Assembly (NCBI GenBank): GCA_963775295.1 | Contig: CAVZIK010000006.1 | Location: forward strand, 1,736,001-1,800,000 | Length of the DNA stretch: 64,000 nt | Reading direction: 5' to 3' | From: JAMDEO01 sp963775295 | GTDB lineage: Bacteria; Actinomycetota; Thermoleophilia; RBG-16-64-13 | Shown: positions 34,131-42,937 of the stretch, in pieces | Layout: the number at the start of each line of letters is the position of its first letter | Numbering within the stretch: the stretch's first letter is position 1 | Translations under genes and position numbers: made by a program | Notes under the pieces: generated by a model | What the model was told of the DNA's origin: nothing | The model's database searches: none | The model's input: only the letters and a program-made list of their open reading frames with translations

Positions 34131-35012
34131 ATGTCCGAGATCAGGAAGGTACAGGAGGTTCTGCGAGCAAGACCGACGATCGAGGGGGCCGGGGTTCATC
34201 TGAAGCGCGCGTTCGGCCATCAGCAGGTCCCGCGATTCGACCCGTTCTTGTTGTTGGATGACTTCCATTCCGACGATCCGGCCGACTACTTGGCCGGCTT
34301 TCCTTGGCATCCTCACCGGGGGATGGAGACCATCACCTATGTGTTGCATGGCGCGATAGAGCATCAGGACAGCATGGGCAACCGCGGGGTCATCAGCTCC
34401 GGGGACGTGCAATGGATGACCGCGGGGAGTGGGATCATCCATCAGGAGATGCCTCGAGGCGGGGTGGCGGGAAGCGAGACCGGCGACCAACTGCTCTGGG
34501 GGCTGCAGTTATGGGCCAACCTGCCCGCCGACCACAAGATGATGGCTCCGCGCTATCAGGAGATCAGATCTGCCGACATCCCGCGGGTGGGACTGGATGG
34601 AGGCGTCGAGGTCCGGGTCATCTGCGGCGAGGTCGCCGGCGTTCGCGGACCCGTGCGGGACATCATCATCGAGCCTGAGTACCTTGACGTATCGTTGCCC
34701 GCCGGAGCAACGTTGCGGCGCACTGTACCGGCGACGCACACTGTGTTTGCCTACGTAGCGACAGGAAAGGGGTACTTCGCCGCCGATGGCTCGGTTGCCG
34801 GCCCGGAGGAGGCGGTGCTGTTTGGGGCGGGCGACGAGGTGCTTGTCACCTGCCGCGACGAATCCGTGAGGTTCTTGTTGATCTCCGGGAAACCGCTCCG
34901 GGAGCCGATCATTTGGGAGGGCCCAATCGTCATGAATACCCGGGAGGAACTGCAGCGGGCCTTCCGCGACTACTATGACGGCACCTTCGTCAAAGCCGAC
35001 GCCACGACTTGA
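34131..35012 (+). CDS. Pirin-family bicupin
   Basis: 293 residues. The cupin metal site is clear: WHPHRGMETITYVL and GSGIIHQEMP, plus the N-terminal DPFLLLDDF. The C-terminal cupin (VPATHTVFAYVATGKGYF) completes the fold. Some pirins have quercetin 2,3-dioxygenase activity; others are redox regulators. The organism appears anaerobic, so an oxygen-dependent role is doubtful. GGGGATTG precedes the ATG. The OYE-like flavoenzyme gene follows 98 bases downstream. Confidence 0.9.
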   Translation: MSEIRKVQEVLRARPTIEGAGVHLKRAFGHQQVPRFDPFLLLDDFHSDDPADYLAGFPWHPHRGMETITYVLHGAIEHQDSMGNRGVISSGDVQWMTAGSGIIHQEMPRGGVAGSETGDQLLWGLQLWANLPADHKMMAPRYQEIRSADIPRVGLDGGVEVRVICGEVAGVRGPVRDIIIEPEYLDVSLPAGATLRRTVPATHTVFAYVATGKGYFAADGSVAGPEEAVLFGAGDEVLVTCRDESVRFLLISGKPLREPIIWEGPIVMNTREELQRAFRDYYDGTFVKADATT

Positions 35013-35110
35013 CAGCTCTCCCAATCGCGCGCAAAGTGGTCGCAGGTTTATGACCGTACACTAATGGGAGCTGACCCGGCGAACCGGCTCGATATTGGAG
35101 GATCTTCCTG

Positions 35111-37069
35111 ATGGCACTTTGGGACGCGCTGCTTCAACCTCTTCAGATCGGCCCAGTGACGACGAAGAACAGGGTGGAGGCCGCTCCGACTTTGCCATGC
35201 TTGGCCAACGTCGACGGCTCGGTAACCACCGAATTGGTGGACTACTACAGAGCCAAAGCCAAGGGTGGGGCGGGCATCGTGACGGTGGGAGAGAGCGCTG
35301 TGGATTCCGACTACGGCATCACGCACGCGGGACAACTATTCCTCGATCACGATAACAAGATTCCCGGGCTGAGCCGCCTGGCCGACGCCATCCACCGGCA
35401 CGGCGCACTTGCCTCCATCGAGTTGTGCCACGGGGGAGGCCAGACCCTTCCCGACCTCATCGGCGGCCGCGATCCTATAGCCCCGTCGGTCATGACGAGC
35501 AAGCTCCACGAGACTCTTGCCGGCAGGCACATCGACGTGCGCGTGATGGATCACGAGTTGATTGATCAGGTCGTCGAGAACTACGCCCGAGCAGCCCTGC
35601 GGGTGAAGAAGGCCGGGTTTGACATGGTTTTGCTGCATGGGGGCCACGGCTGGCTTCTGGCTCAGTTCACGTCGCCCCGCACCAACAAACGCACCGATGA
35701 GTATGGCGGGAAACTCGAGAACAGAACTCGCTTTCCGCTTCGGGTGCTGACCCGTATCCGTGAGTTGTGCGGTCCCGATTTCGCGATTGAATATCGTTTC
35801 AGCGCCGACGAACTGGTGCCCGACGGGTTGTCCCAGGAAGAAGGCATCCGGTTCGCCCAACTCATCGAGGATTACGTGGACTGCTTTCAGACCTCGTGTG
35901 GCACGATGGCGGAAATGGGGCTCATCCCCTACGTGCATCCGGCGTACTTTCTGCCACAGGGGAAGAACGTCCACTATGCCACCGCGCTAAAAAAGATGGT
36001 TAGGAAGCCGGTCACCGCCGTGGGCGCTATCGTCGATTTTCGCTTGGCTGGAAGGATCATCGCTGAGGGGAAGGCCGATATGGTGGCCATGGCAAGACCG
36101 CTCATTGCCGATCCGTGCCTTCCCGAAAAAACCATCCATGAGCACGAAGACGAGGTGGTTCCCTGCATACGCTGCAACGAATGTCTCAGCCGGGTGGCTC
36201 GGTTCATCCCGGTACGCTGTGCAACCAACCCTCGGGCGGGTATCGAGACGGAGATATCAACCGTTCAGCCCCCGCGGGCGGCAAAGAAGGTGGTCGTTGT
36301 TGGGGGCGGGCCTGCGGGGATGCAGGCGGCTATAGCGGCCGCGGAGCGCGGACACAAGGTTGTCCTCCTCGAGAAGAGCGCGAGGCTGGGCGGGAATCTG
36401 TACTTCGCGTCACGCCCGGATTTCAAAGACGAGATGAAGCGGTTTCAAGAGTATCTGGTGAGGCGAGTGACCGCCCTGCCCATCGAGGTCCGCTTGGGCG
36501 TCGCGGCGGAGCCCGCTCTGGTGGAGCGGGAAGCCCCGGATGCCGTGATTGTCGCCGTTGGGGCCGAGCCGCTCCGTCCGGACATCCCGGGCCTGCGAGA
36601 GTCGAAAGCGGCGTGGGCGGGGGATGTCTTCGCGGATCTCGGGGAAGTGGGCGGCCGGGTCGTCGTCGCCGGCGGAGGCGGCGTGGGATGTGAATGTGCG
36701 CTCCATCTGGCGCGGCTAGGCAAGAGTGTGCTGGTGGTGGAGATGCTCGACGAGGCTGCGCTCGACTTCAACTTCATCAACAGAGGGATGCTGCTCGACC
36801 TCCTTAGTCAAGAAGGTGTCGAGATACGCACCGGCGCTCGAGTGGTCGCGGTGTCCGATGCGGGCATCACGGTTCGAGACAGCTCGGGGGGGAATACCGA
36901 GATCGCCGCCGATACAGTGGTTCTCGCGTTGGGCATGGCGCCCCGCTTCGACGTGGTGGATGCCCTCAGAGACACGGCTCCGTATGTGGCGGTCGTGGGG
37001 GACTGCGTCAAGCCCCGGCTGATCATCGATGCCGTCCGAGAAGGTTTCCACGCCGTGGCGGACCTCTAG
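35111..37069 (+). CDS. FMN/FAD [4Fe-4S] enoate-reductase-like flavoprotein (2,4-dienoyl-CoA reductase family)
   Basis: 652 residues. The N-terminal old-yellow-enzyme TIM barrel starts WDALLQPLQIGPVTTKNR, with a typical active-site region (HGGHGWLLAQFTSPRTNKR). The [4Fe-4S] segment is CIRCNECLSRVARFIPVRC (C-x2-C-x3-C and a distal C). The C-terminal half has two dinucleotide folds (VVVGGGPAGMQAAIAAAERG and VVVAGGGGVGCECALHLARLG). Relatives reduce activated C=C bonds of enoates, dienoyl-CoA, bile acids and flavonoids. GGAGGA precedes the ATG. Substrate unknown; neighbouring aromatic-metabolism genes suggest an unsaturated aromatic side chain or ring intermediate. Confidence 0.88.
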   Translation: MALWDALLQPLQIGPVTTKNRVEAAPTLPCLANVDGSVTTELVDYYRAKAKGGAGIVTVGESAVDSDYGITHAGQLFLDHDNKIPGLSRLADAIHRHGALASIELCHGGGQTLPDLIGGRDPIAPSVMTSKLHETLAGRHIDVRVMDHELIDQVVENYARAALRVKKAGFDMVLLHGGHGWLLAQFTSPRTNKRTDEYGGKLENRTRFPLRVLTRIRELCGPDFAIEYRFSADELVPDGLSQEEGIRFAQLIEDYVDCFQTSCGTMAEMGLIPYVHPAYFLPQGKNVHYATALKKMVRKPVTAVGAIVDFRLAGRIIAEGKADMVAMARPLIADPCLPEKTIHEHEDEVVPCIRCNECLSRVARFIPVRCATNPRAGIETEISTVQPPRAAKKVVVVGGGPAGMQAAIAAAERGHKVVLLEKSARLGGNLYFASRPDFKDEMKRFQEYLVRRVTALPIEVRLGVAAEPALVEREAPDAVIVAVGAEPLRPDIPGLRESKAAWAGDVFADLGEVGGRVVVAGGGGVGCECALHLARLGKSVLVVEMLDEAALDFNFINRGMLLDLLSQEGVEIRTGARVVAVSDAGITVRDSSGGNTEIAADTVVLALGMAPRFDVVDALRDTAPYVAVVGDCVKPRLIIDAVREGFHAVADL

Positions 37070-37077
37070 GGGACCTT

Positions 37078-37094
37078 CCTCCGGTAGACGGAGG
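37078..37094. terminator. Short hairpin between convergent genes
   Basis: A CCTCCG/CGGAGG stem with a GTAGA loop fills the 25-base gap between the flavoprotein gene and the reactivator gene. It is weak and has no U-tract, so it is a possible terminator only. Confidence 0.35.
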
Positions 37095-39026
37095 CTAGCC
37101 GGTCGTCGCCGGCGGAAAATGTATGGCCTCCACGTACTCTCGTTGGAAGTCGGGGTCCGTTGCGAGTTCGACGAACTCGACAGTGTCCGCCACCCAGGAC
37201 GCCTCACGACGCTTTCCCAAGCTCAGGAGGGCGAATCTCGCTCCGTCACCAGCCGCGTTGCCCACGGAGCTGACTTCGTCGGGCGCGCAGTCGGGGAGCA
37301 TGCCGATGGCCAGGGCCGCCTGTTTGTCGATATATGTGCCGAATGCGCCGGCCAAGATCACTCTTTCCGGCTTGTCGACTCCGTAGAGCCGCAGCAGCAC
37401 CTCCGCCCCCGCACGCAGAGCGGCCTTGGCGAGCTGGATGGCGCGGATGTCCTTGAGCGACACGGTGATGCTCCGCTCGAGCGCCGTCTCATCCGGCCAT
37501 GCGATCACGAACTTGCGCGGCCGTCCATCTTCCAGGATGACTCTCCTGTGCTTGAGTTCGGGATTCAGATTGCCTGTGGGCAGGATCACGCCGGCCTTGA
37601 GCATCTCCGCGGCGGCTTCTATGATGCCGGAACCACAGATTCCCCTCGCACCCATTTCCGCGGGTTGGTGCTCCGAACTCCATCCCTCGACGCCGATCAC
37701 CTTGAACTGGACCTCGAGAGTCTGAGGATCGATGCGCAGCCGTTCGATTGCCCCCTGCGCCGCCCGCATGCCGAACTCGATGTGCGATCCCTCGAAAGCC
37801 GGTCCCGTGGCGCAGGAAGTAGACAGCATACGTTTTCGGTTGCCCAGCACGAGTTCGCCGTTGGTCCCGATGTCGATTATCAGAAGAACCTCGTCCTGCT
37901 TGTACGGCTCCTCCGCGATGATCACCGCCACGTTGTCCGCACCCACGAAACCCGCTTCGATAGGCAGCGCATAGAGCCTACACCCCGGGTGGAAGGTCAG
38001 GCCCACGTCGGAGGCGCGCAGGTCCAGCGCCCTGTGAACAGCCGGCGCGAAGGGAGCGACTCCCAGATTGTGAGTGTCCAGACCGAGAAAGAGGTGGTGC
38101 ATGGCGGTATTTCCCCCCATAGCCACGTCCAGGATGTCCGTGAGGCGAGCCCCGGCGCGAGCGACGGCACGGGCGGCGAGCCGGTTGACCTCAGAGATCA
38201 CGGCGGTCTGCAGCTCCGTGAGGCCGTCTGACTGGTGGGCGACGTGGTGTAGCCGGGCGATGAGATCGTCTCCGAACGCCACCTGAGGGTTCATGGCCGA
38301 CTCGGTTGCAATTACTTCGCCACTTTGAAGATCGGTGAGATATGCCGCCAGGGTCGTGGTTCCCACGTCGAGTGCCAGGCCCAGGATCGGACGCGTGTCG
38401 GCGGACGACCGGACATCGACTATCGTCCGGCCTTCCCACACGCACACGGCTAGGTCCCACTTGGCCGCCCGGACGACGCTGGGTAGTGTCTGCAGGATGG
38501 CGAGGTCGAATTCCACTTCGCGCACGCCGTGCTCGCGCTCCAGTTCGGCCAGCAGGCGCTCGCCATCGGCGACGGCGTCTTGGAGGGTGGGCGGGATCAA
38601 CTGGACCCGATACACCTTCACCGCGGGATCCAGGGGAACAGTCCCCGTGCCGGCCTCCTTGCGTACCACCTGGGCGGTGCGTCGGCTCTCCTGTGGTACG
38701 AAAATCCGGGCGTGGCCCAGAACCTGGGTCTGGCAGGCAAGCCTCATTCCGGTGGCAAGCAGATCCGGACCCAGCGCTCGTGCCTCGAGTTCCGTGGGCT
38801 CGGAAACGCTGCCGGCGTCGGACTCCACGCGGACCCGGCACTTGCGGCATGTACCTTTGCCTCCGCACGTGCTCTCGATCTCAACTCCCAGTGCCCGGGC
38901 CGCTTCAAGGACACTCTGGCCCGTGGAGACCGGTCCTCTCCGACCCGAAGGCTGGAAGGTTACGGACAGATCGGGCGCGCTCGCTTCTGTGCGTTCGGTG
39001 GAATCGACCAATCTAGTATCTCCCAT
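37095..39026 (-). CDS. Reductive activator of corrinoid proteins (ASKHA ATPase, [2Fe-2S])
   Basis: About 643 residues. The N-terminal plant-type ferredoxin domain has STCGGKGTCRKC and a later RLACQTQ Cys. A linker follows, then an ASKHA ATPase (DUF4445) with LALDVGTTTLAAYLTDL, MGGNTAMHHLFLG, LIIDIGTNGELVLG, GARGICGSGIIEAAAEM and ILAGAFGTYID. This is the architecture of RACo and of O-demethylase activating enzymes: it uses ATP to drive reduction of inactive Co(II) corrinoid to Co(I). The start may be ATG 39026 or TTG 39011, the latter with GGGAGA seven bases upstream and just after the previous stop. It is the last gene of the minus-strand methyltransferase operon. Confidence 0.93.
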   Translation of the reverse strand: MGDTRLVDSTERTEASAPDLSVTFQPSGRRGPVSTGQSVLEAARALGVEIESTCGGKGTCRKCRVRVESDAGSVSEPTELEARALGPDLLATGMRLACQTQVLGHARIFVPQESRRTAQVVRKEAGTGTVPLDPAVKVYRVQLIPPTLQDAVADGERLLAELEREHGVREVEFDLAILQTLPSVVRAAKWDLAVCVWEGRTIVDVRSSADTRPILGLALDVGTTTLAAYLTDLQSGEVIATESAMNPQVAFGDDLIARLHHVAHQSDGLTELQTAVISEVNRLAARAVARAGARLTDILDVAMGGNTAMHHLFLGLDTHNLGVAPFAPAVHRALDLRASDVGLTFHPGCRLYALPIEAGFVGADNVAVIIAEEPYKQDEVLLIIDIGTNGELVLGNRKRMLSTSCATGPAFEGSHIEFGMRAAQGAIERLRIDPQTLEVQFKVIGVEGWSSEHQPAEMGARGICGSGIIEAAAEMLKAGVILPTGNLNPELKHRRVILEDGRPRKFVIAWPDETALERSITVSLKDIRAIQLAKAALRAGAEVLLRLYGVDKPERVILAGAFGTYIDKQAALAIGMLPDCAPDEVSSVGNAAGDGARFALLSLGKRREASWVADTVEFVELATDPDFQREYVEAIHFPPATTG

Positions 39027-40071
39027 ACTCCCGGGCGGCTTTGACCAGTTGAAAGACATTCACAGGTGGGGCCTGTGGAGGAAGGTCGCATCCCGCCATC
39101 AAGACGTAGCCGCCTTTGTGGTATTTCGCGGTCTCGATGCACTCTTTGGCCTGTTTGAGGACCTCTTCGGCCTTGCCCTCCTGTATGAGAGTGGGGTCGA
39201 CATTGCCGGCGATGATCTGCTCCGGGAACATCTCCATGGCCGTCACGAGATCCACCTCGCGTCCAAAGCTCATCACCGTCTGCTTCGTGACGGGCACCTG
39301 CTGCCAGAACTTGAGGTTTTTGTTTTGTTCGCCGCAGACGTGGATGAAGTACGCACTGATCCCCAACTCGATGGTTCGGGAGTTGATCTTCTGCAAATAG
39401 GGAAGGACGAAGTTCTCGAACTGTTTCGGTGAGATGAGCGCATTAGATTCGGTGGCCGCTCCGTGGAAGGCCATCAACCTTTCAGCCCCGAACTCCTCCA
39501 CGTAGTACTCGGCCACTTTGATGAGGAACTCCGAGACCTTCTCCAGGACAATGTGGACCAACTCCGGCTTCTTGATGAGCCAGACCATCATGCGTTCTTC
39601 GCCGATCACCGATCCGGCCCAGGTGAGAGGCGCACCGATCTGAAGGGTGATGGGCATGCCGGATTCGGCCTGCCTGCGGGCCACGCCAAGAGCTATGGGC
39701 AGCGCGCCGGCCTTGGTGATGTCCTCAGGTACCTGCAGTTTGTAGACGTCTTCTTCCGTCTGGATGGGGGTTCTGGTGACGATGGTGGCGCCCGAGTATT
39801 TCTTCGTGGGAAACTCGATATCTCCGCCGAACTCCCAACCTCCAGCTGAGGCGTAGGCATACAGAGGACCGCCGTCGTAACCGTACATCTCGGCCGACAA
39901 CATCTGGCAGCGGAAGCTCTGTTCTGCGTCGTCGAAGACTCGGGCCAGCGGCTCTCCGCAGACCACGGCAGCATGGCCGAAGATAAACGGGATGACCGGA
40001 ACCCGGTCGGGCCGCTCACCCCGCATGATTGCATCCATGCGCTCGCCGCTCGTCATCGTCTCGCACCACAT
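39013..40071 (-). CDS. MtaA/CmuA-type (UroD-fold) corrinoid methyltransferase, paralogue 1
   Basis: 352 residues. UroD-fold methyltransferase: the start MWCETMTSGERMDAIMRG is homologous to the paralogue at 41095-42150. The zinc site is His-x-Cys in YFIHVCGEQNKN and the distal Cys in LMAGCDLPPQAPPVN, as in MtaA/MtbA, where zinc activates a thiol methyl acceptor; GNVDP precedes the distal Cys. ATG 40071 has AGGAG seven bases upstream, while ATG 40077 overlaps the site. The gene follows the small Cys protein through an ATGA-like junction. The methyl donor and acceptor are unknown. Confidence 0.88.
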   Translation of the reverse strand: MWCETMTSGERMDAIMRGERPDRVPVIPFIFGHAAVVCGEPLARVFDDAEQSFRCQMLSAEMYGYDGGPLYAYASAGGWEFGGDIEFPTKKYSGATIVTRTPIQTEEDVYKLQVPEDITKAGALPIALGVARRQAESGMPITLQIGAPLTWAGSVIGEERMMVWLIKKPELVHIVLEKVSEFLIKVAEYYVEEFGAERLMAFHGAATESNALISPKQFENFVLPYLQKINSRTIELGISAYFIHVCGEQNKNLKFWQQVPVTKQTVMSFGREVDLVTAMEMFPEQIIAGNVDPTLIQEGKAEEVLKQAKECIETAKYHKGGYVLMAGCDLPPQAPPVNVFQLVKAAREYGRY

Positions 40072-40073
40072 GG

Positions 40074-40394
40074 TCATTCTCCTGTGCTCACTCGCATGGT
40101 TACGTCCTTGGGCAGAGCCAGTCCGGCGGCGACCTCGATCGCCTTGATCAGGCCCGACGGAACCGGACAGGCAGCGTGCGCGCACAGGCCGTATGCCGTC
40201 ACGAGTACCGAGGGAAGCCCGCCTCTCAGACCGATCTGCTGCAGCGCATCCACCTCTTTGATCTCTTCGCCTATCTTGCGCACATGGGGACACTCGCTCT
40301 CGATGCTGAGCTGGACCGAGTACCCTGGGCCTCTAATCGCTTTCACCGTGGTGTTGTAGCCGCACACCCCGCCATCAATCGCGACTGTCGCCAT
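40074..40394 (-). CDS. Small conserved Cys protein of corrinoid methyltransferase operons
   Basis: 106 residues, start MATVAIDGGVCGYNTTVKAI. Four Cys (C11, C35, C71, C76) and nearby His (H37, H73) occur in CGYNT, SECPHV and GLCAHAACPVPSG, followed by LIKAIEVAAGLALPKDV. This looks like a metal- or cluster-binding site in a small soluble protein. I believe this family is a named DUF found beside corrinoid methyltransferases, but no function is known to me. It lies between a corrinoid protein gene and an MtaA-like gene, and its stop overlaps the latter's possible first ATG. Confidence 0.75.
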   Translation of the reverse strand: MATVAIDGGVCGYNTTVKAIRGPGYSVQLSIESECPHVRKIGEEIKEVDALQQIGLRGGLPSVLVTAYGLCAHAACPVPSGLIKAIEVAAGLALPKDVTMRVSTGE

Positions 40395-40424
40395 GTCACA
40401 CCCCCATCGGGCCTGAGTTTCAGT

Positions 40425-41072
40425 TTAGCCTTGCAGCAGCCGGGTGGCGACCCGGGCAGCCTCCATCGCGTTTTCCCCGTAGCCGTGGGCGCCCCAATCA
40501 TCGGCCAACTGTTGGTTAAGGGGCGCTCCCCCGATCATGATCTTGGTGTTCGGGAGCTTGGCCTTGAACTCGGGCATGTAGTCCTTGATGGCGATGATGG
40601 TGGTTGTCATAAGAGCGGATAGACAGAGCAGATCGGCATTCACCCTCTGGCATTCTTCGATGAAGCTGTCCATCTCCACGTCGCGTCCGAGATCGTGGAC
40701 CTCAAGACCCGATACCTCGAGCATCATCTTCACCAGGTTCTTGCCGATGTCGTGGATGTCTCCCTGCACCGCTCCAATGACGGCCACCCCTCGCGCGCTC
40801 TTGACTTCGGCGGTCTGGATGACGAGTGGCTGCAGGATCGCGAGTCCGGCGTAGAGGGCTTCGGAGGACACCATGAGCTCCGGCACGTAGCACTCGCCCT
40901 CTTCGTAGAGACGTCCCATCTCGGCCATGCCGGCCGCGAGTCCCTCCATGATGGCCTTCTGGGGATCGATGCCCGCTGCCGCGGCCTCGGTGGCGGCTTC
41001 TGTCGCCGCCTCTTCCTCGCCTTCCATGACGGCCCGCTTCAATCGTTCAAGGATGGATGCTTCGTCTGCCAT
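40425..41072 (-). CDS. Corrinoid (cobalamin-binding) methyl-carrier protein 1
   Basis: 215 residues, the two-domain carrier of MtaC/MtbC/MtvC type. A helical cap (EGLAAGMAEMGRLYEEGECYVPELMVSS) is followed by the B12 domain with the base-off signature D105-x-H107-x-x-G110 (GDIHDIGKN). The C-terminus has MIGGAPLNQQLADDWGA. An unusual Ala/Glu-rich repeat (EEAATEAATEAAAA) lies at residues 20-33. GGGAGG precedes the ATG. It carries the methyl group between methyltransferases; it lies within the five-gene minus-strand operon. Confidence 0.94.
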   Translation of the reverse strand: MADEASILERLKRAVMEGEEEAATEAATEAAAAGIDPQKAIMEGLAAGMAEMGRLYEEGECYVPELMVSSEALYAGLAILQPLVIQTAEVKSARGVAVIGAVQGDIHDIGKNLVKMMLEVSGLEVHDLGRDVEMDSFIEECQRVNADLLCLSALMTTTIIAIKDYMPEFKAKLPNTKIMIGGAPLNQQLADDWGAHGYGENAMEAARVATRLLQG

Positions 41073-41094
41073 GATGCCTCCCTGGTTGCCTCGT

Positions 41095-42150
41095 CTAGTA
41101 GTGGCCGAAATCTCGACAGGCCGGGACCATCTGCCCCACGTTCACAGGCGGGGCCTGGGGGGGCACCTCGCAACCGGTCATGAGCGCGTATCCTCCGGGA
41201 TGGTCCTTGCCTTCTTCGATGCTGCTCTTGCAGAGGGCGCGGACTTCCTCGGGCGTCCCCTCCTGCACGGTGACGGGGTCGACGTTGCCCATGATGACGC
41301 ACTCTGGGAACGCCGCGCTCGCCGCCCCGAGCGCGATCTCCTTGCCTATGCTGATCATGCCCCGCCGGCCGTAGCTGAGACGGGACCACAGGGGCAGGTT
41401 CTTGTTCTGCTCGCCGCAGATGTGGCTGAGCAAGATGGCGGCTCCCAGCGCGGTGAGACGGTCGTGTACTTCCTTGATGTAGGGAAATCCGAAGGCTTCG
41501 AATTGCTTGGGGGAGTAGAGCTTGTTGGTCTCGATGCAGAGATCGAAGGCCATGATGCGCTCCGCCCCGAACTCCTTCACCCAGTGCTCCGCCTTCTGCA
41601 GAATGAAATCGGTGATCACGCGCAGAACGTGGTGGACCAGATCCGGTTTCTTGATGAGCCACACCATGAGGCGCTCTTCCCCGCAGACCGAACCGGCCCA
41701 GGTAAGCGGGGAACCGACCTGGACGGTCACCGGCATGCCCATCTCGTACTGCAGGCGGGAAAACTCCAGGGCAACAGGCATGGTGCCGGCGGCAAGGATG
41801 TCTTTTGGGACGGCAAGGGCCCAGGCATCGTCCTCGCTCTGCACCGGGTTCTTCTTCATCATGGGGGCGCCGGTGTATTTGCGGTAGGGGAACTCGATGT
41901 CCCCCCCGAACTCGGCTCCTCCGGCGTTGGCCCAACCATGCAGCACGAGGCCGTCGTGACCGTAGAGGGCCATGGCGTTGCGCTGGCAGGCGAGGCTCAC
42001 GGCCGCGTCGTCGTAGACTTTGGCGATGGGTTTTCCGTTGACCACGGCGGTATGCCCCAACATGAACTGCAGAACCGGGACGCGGTCGAGACGGTCGCCT
42101 CTTACGAGCGCGTCCCAGCGTTCCCCGGACGTCATCTGATCACAAGTCAA
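41095..42150 (-). CDS. MtaA/CmuA-type (UroD-fold) corrinoid methyltransferase, paralogue 2
   Basis: 351 residues. It is a clear paralogue of the 39013-40071 product (shared CxxMTSGERxDA, APLTWAGSV/SPLTWAGSV, HxCGEQNKNL, GNVDP, GC(D/E)xPPQAPPVN). Zinc ligands are in LSHICGEQNKN and LMTGCEVPPQ. The start is TTG 42150 with AAAGGAG five bases upstream; this aligns with the paralogue's N-terminus, whereas longer readings do not. It is the first gene of the operon, so a promoter lies in 42151-42303. Two similar methyltransferases on one carrier may serve donor and acceptor steps or different substrates. Confidence 0.88.
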   Translation of the reverse strand: MTCDQMTSGERWDALVRGDRLDRVPVLQFMLGHTAVVNGKPIAKVYDDAAVSLACQRNAMALYGHDGLVLHGWANAGGAEFGGDIEFPYRKYTGAPMMKKNPVQSEDDAWALAVPKDILAAGTMPVALEFSRLQYEMGMPVTVQVGSPLTWAGSVCGEERLMVWLIKKPDLVHHVLRVITDFILQKAEHWVKEFGAERIMAFDLCIETNKLYSPKQFEAFGFPYIKEVHDRLTALGAAILLSHICGEQNKNLPLWSRLSYGRRGMISIGKEIALGAASAAFPECVIMGNVDPVTVQEGTPEEVRALCKSSIEEGKDHPGGYALMTGCEVPPQAPPVNVGQMVPACRDFGHY

Positions 42151-42303
42151 CGCTGCTCCTTTCGAAGCCTGGCGGTTATGAGTCGATAACATTCTAGCGG
42201 AGGGCGCCGTCTCTTGCTCGCTCGAAGTCGTTTCCGGGCGGCGCGCCAAGTATCATGATCCTTGCTGGACGTGCGAGGTCACACAAGGAAAGGTAGTCTC
42301 CTC

Positions 42304-42936
42304 ATGCCAGTCTCATCTCTAGCCCGGGCCTTGGGGGATCTCGACGAAGCATCAGTAGTCGATTCGGTTGCGGAACAGCTCACGGCAGGTCAACCCCCAC
42401 TTGCCATCTTGGCGGAGCTTCAGGCAGGGATGGACATCGTTGGCGAAAGATTCGAAGCGGGCGAGTACTTCCTCTCCGAACTCCTGTACGCCGCCGACAT
42501 CTTCAAGCAGGCCAACGCACCTCTCGCCGAAGGACTGAAACAGGTCGTCCAGGCAAAGCTTGGTACGCTGGTGCTCGGCACGGTCCGCCACGACATCCAC
42601 GACTTCGGCAAAGACATCGTGGCCACGATCATGCGCTCCAACGGCATCGAGGTCGTCGACCTGGGAGTCGACGTGGATTCTCAGGCTTTCATCGACGCCA
42701 TCAGGGCCCACGACGCGCAGCTGGTGGGAATGAGTTGCCTACTCACCACCGTGTTCGACGACATGAAGCAAGGGATACAGGCCATCGAGGAAGCTGGGTT
42801 GCGCGGCCGCGTCACCGTCCTTGTCGGCGGCGGACCGGTGGATCAAGCCTGTGCTGATTACGTGGGCGCCGATGTCTACTGCCGTACCGCCCAAGATGGC
42901 GTTGCCGCGGCCAAGAAAGTTCTGGGGGTGAGCTAA
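42304..42936 (+). CDS. Corrinoid (cobalamin-binding) methyl-carrier protein 2
   Basis: 210 residues. Cap helices (LAELQAGMDIVGERFEAGEYF, then LSELLYAAD) precede the B12 domain with D97-x-H99-x-x-G102 (RHDIHDFGKDIVATIM). The C-terminal strand VLVGGGPVDQACADYVGAD completes the fold. The start at ATG 42304 has a purine-rich AAGGAAAGG site at slightly long spacing. One base separates its stop from the ATG of the next gene, a UroD-fold methyltransferase, as with MtvC/MtvB-type cognate pairs. It is divergent from the five-gene operon. Confidence 0.93.
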   Translation: MPVSSLARALGDLDEASVVDSVAEQLTAGQPPLAILAELQAGMDIVGERFEAGEYFLSELLYAADIFKQANAPLAEGLKQVVQAKLGTLVLGTVRHDIHDFGKDIVATIMRSNGIEVVDLGVDVDSQAFIDAIRAHDAQLVGMSCLLTTVFDDMKQGIQAIEEAGLRGRVTVLVGGGPVDQACADYVGADVYCRTAQDGVAAAKKVLGVS

Positions 42937-42937
42937 G

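Noticed and set aside
37029..38231. 400-codon plus-strand frame over the corrinoid reactivator
   Set aside because: The minus strand encodes an unmistakable ASKHA/[2Fe-2S] protein; this frame is a shadow with no recognisable protein.
42151..42303. Cobalamin riboswitch between the divergent corrinoid operons
   Set aside because: No recognisable B12-box (GCCACTG-like) or the expected long structured leader; the gap is only 153 bases.
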